From NCBI GenBank assembly GCA_028277765.1, contig JANQFQ010000099.1:1-33627 (forward strand): DNA of 33,627 nucleotides. Direction: 5' to 3'. Shown piece after piece: positions 1-7,582 of the stretch (position 1 is the stretch's first letter; each line of letters opens with the position of its first letter). This DNA comes from Desulfobacterales bacterium. GTDB taxonomy: Bacteria > Desulfobacterota > Desulfobacteria > Desulfobacterales > SURF-7. The notes under the pieces were generated by a model that saw only the letters and a list, made by a program, of their open reading frames with translations, searched no databases and had not been told where the DNA came from. Made by a program: the position numbers and the translations under genes.

Positions 1-447
1 TTCAACGGAAATAATTTTTGTGCCGCTGCTGTTTGTATTAGAAGAAACATACCCAATCGCCCCTTTTGTCTTGCTGACATAGTTTACCACCTCTTCTTCT
101 GATGGCAGGGAAACAGGTGCGATGCCCCTGCCTGAGAAGACTAGGTTGACCCAATAGTTCCTAAACTGTGAGGCTGTCTTCTTGACGTACTGCTTTAAAA
201 AAAGATCATGTGTCTTTGATCTTTTTAATGTAACAACGATCACGGTTTCATCACCCCATGAAATTTTCCTGCCCGTAAAAATTTTTTTCAAATCGGTTTT
301 GCTGATCGAATCTACCGGTAGGGCTTGATTGCCGATGACAACAATATTGCCCGAAGAAGCAGATGTCACCGGTGCGGCCCCTGGATACAAAGCGATAACC
401 GCGGCAATCAACGCAATCCATAACGCACTTCTAAATAATGCATTCAT
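1..447 (-). CDS. Small PstS-like periplasmic substrate-binding protein (copy B), 3' end cut by window edge
   Basis: This 149-codon reading frame runs off the left edge. Its last visible residues (KIISVE) align with the end of the neighbouring paralogue (KVVAVQ), so probably only the stop codon is missing. It starts at ATG 447, six bases after a strong AGGAGG. A hydrophobic signal peptide covers about residues 1-28. The mature part has the PstS-like (PBP-like) signature: VVIGNQ, then IFTGRKISWGD, YVKKTASQFRNYWV, and GAIGYVSSNT near the end. At about 150 residues it is half the length of a true two-lobed PstS. It is the third gene of the minus-strand arm, 66 nt after the porin stop. An anion ligand is a family-based inference; the real substrate is not visible. 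Confidence 0.85.
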   Translation of the reverse strand, partial: MNALFRSALWIALIAAVIALYPGAAPVTSASSGNIVVIGNQALPVDSISKTDLKKIFTGRKISWGDETVIVVTLKRSKTHDLFLKQYVKKTASQFRNYWVNLVFSGRGIAPVSLPSEEEVVNYVSKTKGAIGYVSSNTNSSGTKIISVE

Positions 448-513
448 AAATGACCTCCTGAACATTTGTCAGCCAAACTTGTTAAGATTATCATCCTTTT
501 GCGCGTATCTGGC

Positions 514-1872
514 TTAAAACCGCAATGTCAGCTTTGCCGCATAAAGATGCCAGTTTTTGTCAATATTACCGTCATTATCCGGCTGGATATAAAACAGGCC
601 GTCCATGCTGTGGTGTTCCAGCTTAAGTGCCCAGTTCTCATTTATATCAAAACGGGCAGTCACGCAGTCATCCTTGAGCCACGCCCTGGCACCCTTGGCC
701 ACACCGGAAAGAGGGTCTATCAGCTCTCCGTCCTTGTCATCCTTGTTGTAATAGGCGACGGAATAATACGCACCCAGTTCAAACCAGTCGCAAAAACGGT
801 AAGATGCGCTTATGTAATAGGATTTTGTCTCAAGCTCATTGGATGGCAATAACGGCTCACCAGTAAGCGGATTTTCATAGAGATCCATTGTATCTTTATC
901 GAGTATCACGGTTTCCAGTTTTTCGGTCATGTACTCAAAAGCGATGATCAGGTCATCATAGATATATTCAACGGAGAAAATGTCCACGTCAAGGTCGGAA
1001 ACCCTGTAAAGCATCTCCAGATCAACCTCAACGTCCATATCCACGAATGTATGGATATAATAATCAGGCGGATCGACCCCTATTGGAAATGGTGCCCATA
1101 CTCCCGGACCAATCGGGACAACCCACATCGGTGTAGCCGTGTTAATATAATATCCGTATACCATGTTAATGCCTGCATCAACATCTATCTCCAAAAGCAT
1201 ATTGGACCACCCGACTCTCAGTCCTTCAAGGGGTGTCTCCCATATCAACGATGAGACATAGACGTCATCCACGTCAACCTCATTAATCGTGGAGAACCCA
1301 GCGGTTGACAGGCGGTATGCGATCCCGGAATCATTGTCGATATCAATTCGGCCGAACTGGAACTGGTAGTTCAACGTGCCTAACATTGACAGCGGTATAT
1401 CACCGTAAATGCTTGCTCCGTTTAATGACGAGTAACTCTCCCTGCTCATTTCTGCGTAAATACTCGTCGGAAGTAAAATAAAGGTACGGCTCGCGTCAAT
1501 ATCCCGTGTCTCATTGTAAAAACCGTATGGTACTTTAATCTTGCCGATTCTAAAGCCCAGCCATTTCTCCCATGAATAATCAATAAACGCCCAGTCAACG
1601 ATCAGGTCATTGTTGCCAAAATCACCCATATCCCTGGAGAAAAACTGCATACCCACGGACAGTTTCTCAGCCATTGGCGCTGAAAAGTTGACACCTATTT
1701 CATTGAATTCAGTTGTCCCGTCTTCTGTATCCGCCACATAGTTGTTATCATCAGACTTAAGATACCCCTGTGAAACAAAACCGTGGATAGTCACGCCCCC
1801 GAATTCATACGCCTGGGGACTTCCGGACAGCATCAAACTAACAAACAGCGTAAAAATCGTAATCTTTTTCAT
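514..1872 (-). CDS. Outer-membrane beta-barrel porin (porin A)
   Basis: The product is a 452-residue protein with a signal peptide of about 21 residues ending SPQA before YEFGG. Alternating polar/aromatic strands follow throughout, and the chain ends in LTLRF, a terminal Phe typical of BAM-assembled barrels. Near the N-terminus it has IHGFVSQGYLKS, and further on FRIGKIKVPYGFYNETRD; both are nearly repeated in the second porin at 5203-6777. The start is preceded by AAAGGGGGACT, 14 nt after the upstream PstS-like stop, so the two are almost surely co-transcribed. The protein resembles DcaP/OprP-like porins in general layout, but I cannot assign a named family. Solute uptake across the outer membrane, handed to the adjacent periplasmic binding proteins, is an inference from position. 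Confidence 0.85.
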   Translation of the reverse strand: MKKITIFTLFVSLMLSGSPQAYEFGGVTIHGFVSQGYLKSDDNNYVADTEDGTTEFNEIGVNFSAPMAEKLSVGMQFFSRDMGDFGNNDLIVDWAFIDYSWEKWLGFRIGKIKVPYGFYNETRDIDASRTFILLPTSIYAEMSRESYSSLNGASIYGDIPLSMLGTLNYQFQFGRIDIDNDSGIAYRLSTAGFSTINEVDVDDVYVSSLIWETPLEGLRVGWSNMLLEIDVDAGINMVYGYYINTATPMWVVPIGPGVWAPFPIGVDPPDYYIHTFVDMDVEVDLEMLYRVSDLDVDIFSVEYIYDDLIIAFEYMTEKLETVILDKDTMDLYENPLTGEPLLPSNELETKSYYISASYRFCDWFELGAYYSVAYYNKDDKDGELIDPLSGVAKGARAWLKDDCVTARFDINENWALKLEHHSMDGLFYIQPDNDGNIDKNWHLYAAKLTLRF

Positions 1873-1886
1873 TATTAAGTCCCCCT

Positions 1887-2339
1887 TTATTGTACGGCCA
1901 CAACCTTTGCACCGCCTCTGTTTGTACTGGAAGAAATATATCCGATAGCCCCTTCAGTATTCTTCACATACTGCACAAGTTTCTCCTCTGAACTAAACTT
2001 CTGGGGAGCTTGTCCCTTGCCTGAGAAAACCATGTTTACCCAGTAGTTTTGAAACTGGGATTCGGTTTTCCTTACATATTGTTTTAAAAACCGTTTATGG
2101 GCTTTCGATCTTTTCAATACCACAAAAACAATTTTTTTCCCGTCACTCCATACCTTTTGCTTACCTGTGTAAATATCTCTTAAAAAAGCTTTACTCAAGG
2201 AATCTGTAGGCACGCCTGGATTACAGATAACGACCACATCACCTGATGATGCAGCTGTTTCCGTGGCAGTACCCGGAAATAGAAAAACAGTTCCGGCAAG
2301 CACCAAAAACAGTAAAATAACTACTAACCTGTCTTTCAT
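1887..2339 (-). CDS. Small PstS-like periplasmic substrate-binding protein (copy A)
   Basis: This is the first gene of the minus-strand arm. I place the start at ATG 2339 (150 residues) because AGGGGG lies five bases upstream. The GTG two codons earlier would overlap that ribosome-binding site. An N-terminal hydrophobic segment (about residues 4-26) is a signal peptide. The mature domain shows VVVICNPGVP, DIYTGKQKVWSDGK, FLKQYVRKTESQFQNYW and GAIGYISSSTN, the core of the PBP-like/PstS family reduced to one lobe. It is very similar to copy B and less so to copy C. No PstC, PstA or PstB homologue accompanies it. A role as a periplasmic ligand carrier or sensor partner for the nearby chemoreceptor is plausible but inferred. 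Confidence 0.85.
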   Translation of the reverse strand: MKDRLVVILLFLVLAGTVFLFPGTATETAASSGDVVVICNPGVPTDSLSKAFLRDIYTGKQKVWSDGKKIVFVVLKRSKAHKRFLKQYVRKTESQFQNYWVNMVFSGKGQAPQKFSSEEKLVQYVKNTEGAIGYISSSTNRGGAKVVAVQ

Positions 2340-2345
2340 AGTCAC

Positions 2346-2584
2346 CCCCTAGACTTATGTTGAATATTAAAACTTATAATCCGTTAAATGATATGTATTT
2401 ATAATATTATGGGATGTTTTTTCTAAGTCAAGGATTATTCGCATTTGATAGTTGATTTTAACAATAAAGATTGTTAGATTGCACACCAGTTTAAAATTTT
2501 GAAAAGCTTGCTTTTATTATATTATTATAATAGTGAGATAATATTATAATAAAAAGCTACAGCAGCTTGCCTGGAATTTAAATA
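2346..2584. promoter_or_regulatory. Divergent intergenic region with long AT-rich inverted repeat
   Basis: This region separates the divergent PstS-like and chemoreceptor arms and must hold both promoters. A long imperfect palindrome lies close to the chemoreceptor start: arm 2510-2528 (GCTTTTATTATATTATTAT) and the opposing arm 2538-2557, separated by about nine bases. It is nearly all A/T, so chance is a concern, but the G/C ends match as well. It could be an operator or a cruciform/hairpin in the chemoreceptor leader. No clear -35/-10 pair stands out from the AT background. Confidence 0.4.
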
Positions 2585-4255
2585 ATGTGGCAATCACTTA
2601 GCATAACACAAAAAATATGGCTGAGCCTGAGCATCCTTATTGTTGGTTATCTTGGATCAACGGTTTTCGGTTTTATCATCGGCGTTCAGACCGAGCGCAA
2701 AGTAGCAACCGTATCCAAATATCTTTTTCCTGCTGTCACGTTAAGCCAGTCTGCTTTGACCGGTTTTGAACTGCATATGGACGACTACAAGACCGCTATT
2801 ATAACCGCGGATTCATCAATGGTGGAATCTGCTGGAAAAAAAGGACAACAAGTCATTCAGACACTTAATGATATCTCAAACCTTGAGGGTCTTGATCAGG
2901 TGATCAAAACCAGTATCTCTGAAACCATTCAACTATTTAAAACATTCACAGAACAGGCGCAGGAAGTATACTTGGAAGTAAGCTTGGGGGAAGAAGCGAC
3001 TGACAGCAAATACACTGAACCGCTCAGGAACCTTGCGAAACAAAGAAAACAGATTGTAGATAGACTGACCGTTTTAAATCAGTTGTTTACCAAAGAGCTG
3101 AACTTAAACCTGGATTCTGTTGACAGTGCAACCCGCAACCAGCGGTATCAGAACCTGGCAGCGTTTTTTGTGATCGCCATCACCGCTATTGTACTGATAA
3201 CAATTATCATCACCAAATTCATAAGCCTCCCTCTTAAAAACACGGTAGCGATGATCAAGGATATTGCCGAGGGAGAAGGCGACCTTACCAGACGCCTTGA
3301 TGTAAACAGCAAAGATGAGGTTGGCGAGCTTGCATCATGGTTTAATATTTTTGTTGAAAAGCTGCAGGAAATCATCACAAATATCGCGGGTCAGGCAGGC
3401 ACCCTGACCGCCTCCTCTGATGAAATCTTCGAAGTCTCCGGCAACCTGACCAGCAGGTCTGAAAAAATGTCCAGCAATTCAACCACGGTGGCCGCTTCTG
3501 CCGAAGAGATGAGCACCAATATGGATTCGGTCGCTTCTGCCATGGAACAGGCATCAAACAATACCGCGATGGTAGCGACTTCCCTGGAGCAGATGGCGTC
3601 AACGATCAATGAAATTGCACAAAATTCAATGGAAGCCTCAAATATATCCTATAAGGCTGTGACAGAAGCGAGCAAAGCTTCAACAAAAGTCGGAGAACTC
3701 GGCACAGCAGCCCAGGAAATAGGTGATGTAACAAAAACAATCACTGATATCTCCGATCAGACAAGCCTGCTCGCCCTAAACGCAACGATTGAAGCTGCTC
3801 GCGCCGGGGAATCAGGCAGGGGCTTTGCCGTTGTCGCGAATGAAATAAAGGAGCTGTCCAAACAGACAAGCGACGCAACTGAAAGCATTAAGATGCGGGT
3901 TGAAGGCATACAGGAAACCACAACAGGAACCGTTGAAGCGATAGAACGTATTTTAAACATTATAAACAAAGTAAATGAAATCGTTTCAACAATAGCTGTG
4001 TCTGTTGAGGAACAATCTGTAACCACAAAAGAAATCGCCGGCAATGTGACTTATCTTGAAACCGGGATCAATGAGGTTAATCAAAATGTTTCCCAGAGTT
4101 CCTCAGTTTCGGGCAGGATCGCCAAAGATATATCTCAGGTCAACAGGGGTGCCGGAGAAGTCTCTGAAAGCAGCGCGCGGCTTTATAAAAGCGCTGAAGA
4201 GCTGTCGAACCTGGCGATGCATATTAAAAATTTAATGGGCAAGTTCAAGGTATAA
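2585..4255 (+). CDS. Methyl-accepting chemotaxis protein
   Basis: The product is a 556-residue transmembrane chemoreceptor. TM1 spans about residues 10-33. A helical periplasmic sensor of roughly 155 residues follows, then TM2 at about 189-211. A HAMP segment reads [16 protein letters not shown], followed by [12 protein letters not shown]. The signalling domain fills the rest, with the canonical hairpin tip at about 385-420 ([20 protein letters not shown], then [14 protein letters not shown]). That tip contacts CheA/CheW. No C-terminal NWETF-like pentapeptide is visible. The ribosome-binding site is weak (TGGAA). The gene lies between two arms of PstS-like/porin genes, suggesting that it senses the ligand those proteins bind. 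The sensor domain looks like a four-helix-bundle type, but I cannot name its ligand. Confidence 0.95.
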   Translation: MWQSLSITQKIWLSLSILIVGYLGSTVFGFIIGVQTERKVATVSKYLFPAVTLSQSALTGFELHMDDYKTAIITADSSMVESAGKKGQQVIQTLNDISNLEGLDQVIKTSISETIQLFKTFTEQAQEVYLEVSLGEEATDSKYTEPLRNLAKQRKQIVDRLTVLNQLFTKELNLNLDSVDSATRNQRYQNLAAFFVIAITAIVLITIIITKFISLPLKNTVAMIKDIAEGEGDLTRRLDVNSKDEVGELASWFNIFVEKLQEIITNIAGQAGTLTASSDEIFEVSGNLTSRSEKMSSNSTTVAASAEEMSTNMDSVASAMEQASNNTAMVATSLEQMASTINEIAQNSMEASNISYKAVTEASKASTKVGELGTAAQEIGDVTKTITDISDQTSLLALNATIEAARAGESGRGFAVVANEIKELSKQTSDATESIKMRVEGIQETTTGTVEAIERILNIINKVNEIVSTIAVSVEEQSVTTKEIAGNVTYLETGINEVNQNVSQSSSVSGRIAKDISQVNRGAGEVSESSARLYKSAEELSNLAMHIKNLMGKFKV

Positions 4256-4351
4256 AATCTTTTTTTACTGCTGCATTTTTTAACTGTATTCATTGACTTA
4301 ATTATTTTATAATAATCTATTTTCCTCATTAAATTCATGTTTCCATCAAAC

Positions 4352-4422
4352 CGCCCAGTCCCTCTTTGAAAAAGAGGGGAGCGAATCTTCCCCCTTTTAT
4401 AAAAGGAGACCGAGGGGGATTA
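4352..4422. repeat. R6 intergenic repeat (TCCCCCTTTT-type)
   Basis: A compact element with two nested imperfect hairpins: CCCTCTTTGAAAAAGAGGGG followed by TCCCCCTTTTATAAAAGGAG and GAGGGGGATT. Elements of this style are common as dispersed intergenic repeats in Deltaproteobacteria and their neighbours (general knowledge). Only one copy is present here, so its dispersed nature cannot be shown from this window. Confidence 0.45.
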
Positions 4423-4673
4423 TTGTATGATAATGAAAATATTTCATGCTTCGTTGTGATCTTACGAACATGATAGTTTATTAGAAATGCGGGCGAGTAA
4501 ACTTGCATCTATTCCATTAAAATATCTAACAAAAAAACAAGACACATCCAAACATGAAAAATACTTTCCTTCTTGACATGTAAAACTCTTTTACGCTAAA
4601 TTAGTAAAGTATATTAAAAAAGATGATTTACATAAACAGTTAAAGTCTCGAATCTAGTTGCACAATATAACTA

Positions 4674-4702
4674 TTTCATAACACTTATAGCCGAATTATA
4701 CT
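4674..4702 (+). promoter_or_regulatory. Possible sigma70-type promoter for the second PstS-like/porin arm
   Basis: A TATACT hexamer at 4697-4702 lies 17 bases after TTTCAT at 4674-4679, about 40 bases upstream of the PstS-like start. The -35 is poor and the region is AT-rich, so this is only a candidate. Confidence 0.3.
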
Positions 4703-4743
4703 TTTCAACATTTATTATTAATAATAAATAAGGAGAACAACAA

Positions 4744-5190
4744 ATGAAAAAACATTGGGTTTTATTGGCAGCAATGTTTGTTGTACTGTTTTTCATCACA
4801 ACAGTATCATCTTATGCCGATATCCTCATCGTTTGCAACAGCAGGGTGGTAGATACGACGCTGAGCAAAAATGATATAAAGGATATTTTCCTTGGCAAAA
4901 AAACCAAATGGAGCGACAAGACAAAAGTTCATTTCGCAACCCTGAACGATGAAGATGTTCACAAACTTTTCTTAAAAAAATATATAAAAAAGACCGCCTC
5001 CCAATATCGCAATTATTGGAAACAGCTGATATTCACCGGCAAAGGCAAAGCACCTAAAAAGTTCGACTCGGTTGAAAAAATGCTAAAGCATATCGCCGTA
5101 ACTGATGGCTCAATAGGATATATCAGTACAAGGTCAACAGCCATACTTGGGGCTTTTTCGTCCAGCATACAAACAATAAATGTTAAATAA
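4744..5190 (+). CDS. Small PstS-like periplasmic substrate-binding protein (copy C)
   Basis: This 148-residue protein has a signal peptide of about 25 residues (ending SSYA before DILIVCN). It carries the same single-lobe PBP-like core as copies A and B: DIFLGKKTKWSDK, FLKKYIKKTASQYRNYW, FTGKGKAPKKF and GSIGYIST. It is the most divergent of the three, with a Lys-rich surface and a different C-terminus. The ATG is preceded by AAGGAG at good spacing. The stop lies 12 nt before the second porin, copying the gene order of the minus-strand arm. It probably binds a small anion or related ligand in the periplasm. No ABC transporter partner is encoded nearby. Confidence 0.85.
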   Translation: MKKHWVLLAAMFVVLFFITTVSSYADILIVCNSRVVDTTLSKNDIKDIFLGKKTKWSDKTKVHFATLNDEDVHKLFLKKYIKKTASQYRNYWKQLIFTGKGKAPKKFDSVEKMLKHIAVTDGSIGYISTRSTAILGAFSSSIQTINVK

Positions 5191-5202
5191 AGGGGGAGTG
5201 AG

Positions 5203-6777
5203 ATGAAAAAACATATATTCCTTACAATCATATTCCTTTCATATCTTGGAAATGCCTGGGCAATCGAATTCGGTGGTGTCGATATCCACGGGTTTATTTC
5301 CCAAGGGTACTTAAAAAGTACATCAAATAATTATCTTAACGCAAAAACCAGCGAGGGTTCTTATGATTTTAGTGAAAGGGGGGTAAACTTCTCAACCGAA
5401 CTCACCGACACCCTCCACCTGGGGATACAGATTTATGGAAGAGACCTGGGTGATATTGGAAATGACGACATTGTTTTGGACTGGGCGTTTGCTGATTATC
5501 ACTGGAAAGACTGGTTAGGCTTTCGCGTAGGCCGAATAAGGCTTCCCATGGGGCTCTACAATGAAACCAGGGATATGGACATGCTGCGGACAAACATCCT
5601 GCTGCCCCAGGGCGTGTACCAGGAGACATGGCGCGATACCACATCAGCGATTACAGGCGTAGGAATTTACGGCGAAATACCAGCCGGCTTTCTGGGCAGC
5701 TTTGACTATTCAGCCCAGGTAGGAAGGGTTAGCATTGAAGATGACGGCGGTATTGGAAAAATCATGGAAGACACAGGTATACTTGTCGACTCTCATTTTG
5801 ATACGCATCACACCTGGAACACCAGCGTTTTGTGGAACACCCCGGTTCCTGGTTTGCGCATTGGCGGTTCTTTTGTTGAATCAGGCTTTGATGCAACGGC
5901 CGAACTCCCGTTCGGCGACATCCGGACAGCAATGGTTCAGGAAATTGCTAATTCTTTCGGTGGTCTTATAACTGTCCCTGACTATATGGACACGGTAAAC
6001 GAATTGCTAGAAGCATTGGAACAACTCGCATTTGGTGTTTCTGGCGTTCCTACTTCACTTGATGACATAGATCCGATTAACATGGTGCTGACATCAGAAA
6101 ACATTAATATCTATACACTTTCTGCTGAATTCACATTCGGCAACCTGACAATTGCCGCGGAATATGACAGGAAAAGGATAAATATCCAACCAAACGCAAC
6201 ACAGCTTAGGAGTGAAGTCCTCTTTGAAATGGATGAAGCGTTTGAAAGCGTATACCCCGTATTAGGCGCGTGGGGCTTGGGCAGCTATAATGATCTGAAA
6301 AACATTGTTACAGAAGAATTGCTTTTGGAAGCTTTTGCCGACATGGGCGTCGGCAATCTGAATCTTGACATGGCCGGTTATTACTGGAGTATCTCCTACC
6401 GCTTTACAGACTGGTTTGAATTGGGCTTTTACTATACCCAGGGACATCAGGACGACGGTGACAAGGGCGGCGGCACTTTTCACGAATCTGAAATTCAGGC
6501 ATGGCCCGAAGCTCATAAGGTTGCTCAGATGCTGGACTGGACAGATGAAGAATATGAAGATTATCATATTCAGCCTGCGCATCACGCGTATTACAAGGAT
6601 AAAGCCCTGTCATTACGTTTTGATGTAAATGAATACTGGACATTGAAGCTTGAACATCACTGGAACTATGGTCTGTTTGTTGCGCCGGCCGTAAAGAATA
6701 TGCCGACAGACGATAACATTGAAGGTTCAGTTGAAAGATGGAACATGTTCGCTGCTAAAGCGACCTTTAACTTTTAA
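5203..6777 (+). CDS. Outer-membrane beta-barrel porin (porin B)
   Basis: This 524-residue paralogue of porin A has a signal peptide of about 20 residues (ending AWA before IEFGG), the shared IHGFISQGYLKS segment, and FRVGRIRLPMGLYNETRD. It ends in AKATFNF with a terminal Phe, as expected of a BAM substrate. It is about 70 residues longer than porin A. The extra length is concentrated around residues 225-300 (FGDIRTAMVQEIANSFGG and following) and 340-390, which probably form a longer surface loop or plug. The start follows AAAGGGGGAGTGAG, almost the same leader as porin A. This indicates that the PstS-like/porin pair was duplicated as a unit. A bidirectional terminator follows. Confidence 0.85.
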   Translation: MKKHIFLTIIFLSYLGNAWAIEFGGVDIHGFISQGYLKSTSNNYLNAKTSEGSYDFSERGVNFSTELTDTLHLGIQIYGRDLGDIGNDDIVLDWAFADYHWKDWLGFRVGRIRLPMGLYNETRDMDMLRTNILLPQGVYQETWRDTTSAITGVGIYGEIPAGFLGSFDYSAQVGRVSIEDDGGIGKIMEDTGILVDSHFDTHHTWNTSVLWNTPVPGLRIGGSFVESGFDATAELPFGDIRTAMVQEIANSFGGLITVPDYMDTVNELLEALEQLAFGVSGVPTSLDDIDPINMVLTSENINIYTLSAEFTFGNLTIAAEYDRKRINIQPNATQLRSEVLFEMDEAFESVYPVLGAWGLGSYNDLKNIVTEELLLEAFADMGVGNLNLDMAGYYWSISYRFTDWFELGFYYTQGHQDDGDKGGGTFHESEIQAWPEAHKVAQMLDWTDEEYEDYHIQPAHHAYYKDKALSLRFDVNEYWTLKLEHHWNYGLFVAPAVKNMPTDDNIEGSVERWNMFAAKATFNF

Positions 6778-6784
6778 AGCTAAG

Positions 6785-6810
6785 TTGAAACGCGCTATAG
6801 CGGGTTTCAA
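6785..6810 (+). terminator. Hairpin just after porin B
   Basis: TTGAAAC at 6785-6791 pairs with GTTTCAA at 6804-6810, with an inner CGC/GCG stem around TATA. No T-run follows, so it may act as a 3'-end stabiliser or attenuating hairpin ahead of the stronger terminator at 6841-6880. Confidence 0.45.
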
Positions 6811-6840
6811 ACAAAACTTACTTCTCTTAAAAACCGACAA

Positions 6841-6880
6841 AAAAAACCGTGCTTGGCTCAGAAGCCTGCACGGTTTTTTT
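6841..6880. terminator. Strong bidirectional intrinsic terminator
   Basis: AAAAAACCGTGC and GCACGGTTTTTTT form an outer stem, with GGCT-CAGA-AGCC as an inner tetraloop stem. A-run and T-run flank both sides, so it should stop transcription from the plus-strand porin and from the convergent minus-strand ihfA gene. Confidence 0.92.
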
Positions 6881-6914
6881 GAAAGCGCATACGCTCATAA
6901 ATCATTAAATGTAA

Positions 6915-7208
6915 TTACATCTGTCCATCACCTTCGATCTTCTCCCTGAGACCGCGCGAACATTTGAAGGTTACGACTCTTCTTTTCCCAAGCATAAGGT
7001 CATCTCCTGTTGCAGGATTCCGGCCTTTTCTCTCCTTCTTCTCCTTTACACAGAACTTGCCAAAACCACTGATCATAACGTCCTCACCGTTTTCAAGCGT
7101 GTTTTTTATTGTCTCTAATAGTTTTTCCACAATCTCCACACACGCTATCCTGGGGAGACCAAACTGCTCCTGAACTGAATCAACAATCTGGACCTTCGTA
7201 AGAGCCAT
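6915..7208 (-). CDS. ihfA: Integration host factor alpha-type DNA-binding protein
   Basis: The product is a 97-residue HU/IHF-family protein. I start it at ATG 7208 (MALTKVQIVD), preceded by AAAGGAG; the open frame extends further upstream but without a start signal. Family hallmarks include the ENGEDVMISGFGKF strand region and the beta-arm GRNPATGDD with the intercalating Pro. RRVVTFKCS and a short C-terminal helix follow. MALTK at the N-terminus and RRVVTF are typical of IHF alpha rather than HU. It bends DNA at specific sites as a heterodimer with IHF beta, whose gene is not in the window. It is monocistronic, convergent with porin B, and shares the terminator between them. Confidence 0.9.
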   Translation of the reverse strand: MALTKVQIVDSVQEQFGLPRIACVEIVEKLLETIKNTLENGEDVMISGFGKFCVKEKKERKGRNPATGDDLMLGKRRVVTFKCSRGLREKIEGDGQM

Positions 7209-7410
7209 AAAAATATACTCCTTTGATAATAAAAGGGATTTACGTTGTGATGTGAGGTTAAATACATACATCTATCTTTTTTGTCAAGAAAATATGAACA
7301 TAAACCAAAAACATCACCACATGACCAAATGGGACATAATTACAGAAAGTTATCATCTATCAGTTTATTCTTTACATTGTATGTTTATTAAAATAGAATA
7401 AATAAATTTT

Positions 7411-7508
7411 TTTGCTGGGGGAGCCCTTTGGGCTGAGATGGAAATCTTTCTAACCCGCTTTTCTCACAAGTTCTGATGCAGTTAAAGCTGCCGTAGGAAA
7501 GCATAGAT
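7411..7508 (+). ncRNA. TPP riboswitch (THI element)
   Basis: The core of the THI fold is visible. A P1-like pairing joins TGCT (7413-7416) to AGCA (7500-7503). GGGG pairs with ACCC (7452-7455). A perfect AGCCC/GGGCT stem leads into the invariant CTGAGA. The second domain reads TTCTGATGCAG-TTAAAG-CTGCCGTAGGAAA. Compared with the usual CCTGAT...GTAGGGAA it has a C-to-T and a G-to-A change that compensate each other, so pairing is kept. It sits about 75 bases upstream of a ThiC-family gene and is followed by a terminator, so repression by thiamine pyrophosphate through premature termination is the likely mode. Confidence 0.88.
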
Positions 7509-7533
7509 AAAGCCGTTGTTTGATCTAAAAGCT

Positions 7534-7556
7534 TGCCTGCGGGCAGGTTTTTTTTT
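7534..7556 (+). terminator. Riboswitch expression-platform terminator
   Basis: GCCTG-CGGG-CAGGT is followed directly by a nine-T run, between the TPP aptamer and the start codon at 7583. This arrangement fits ligand-controlled transcription attenuation. The ribosome-binding site (GAGGTC, around 7570) lies beyond it. Confidence 0.8.
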
Positions 7557-7582
7557 GAATATCAGCGCACGAGGTCAAAAGC

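Larger units (their letters stand above)
4256..4743. other. 488-bp intergenic region, AT-rich, with one R6 repeat
   Basis: No convincing coding sequence is present; short frames here lack ribosome-binding sites. It holds the R6 element (4352-4422) and, near its right end, the likely promoter and AAGGAG ribosome-binding site of the second PstS-like/porin arm. The region after the chemoreceptor stop has a T-run but no clear terminator stem. Confidence 0.5.

Noticed and set aside
466..852. Plus-strand frame of 128 codons
   Set aside because: Antisense to the end of porin A, which has signal peptide, barrel pattern and terminal Phe. No ribosome-binding site.
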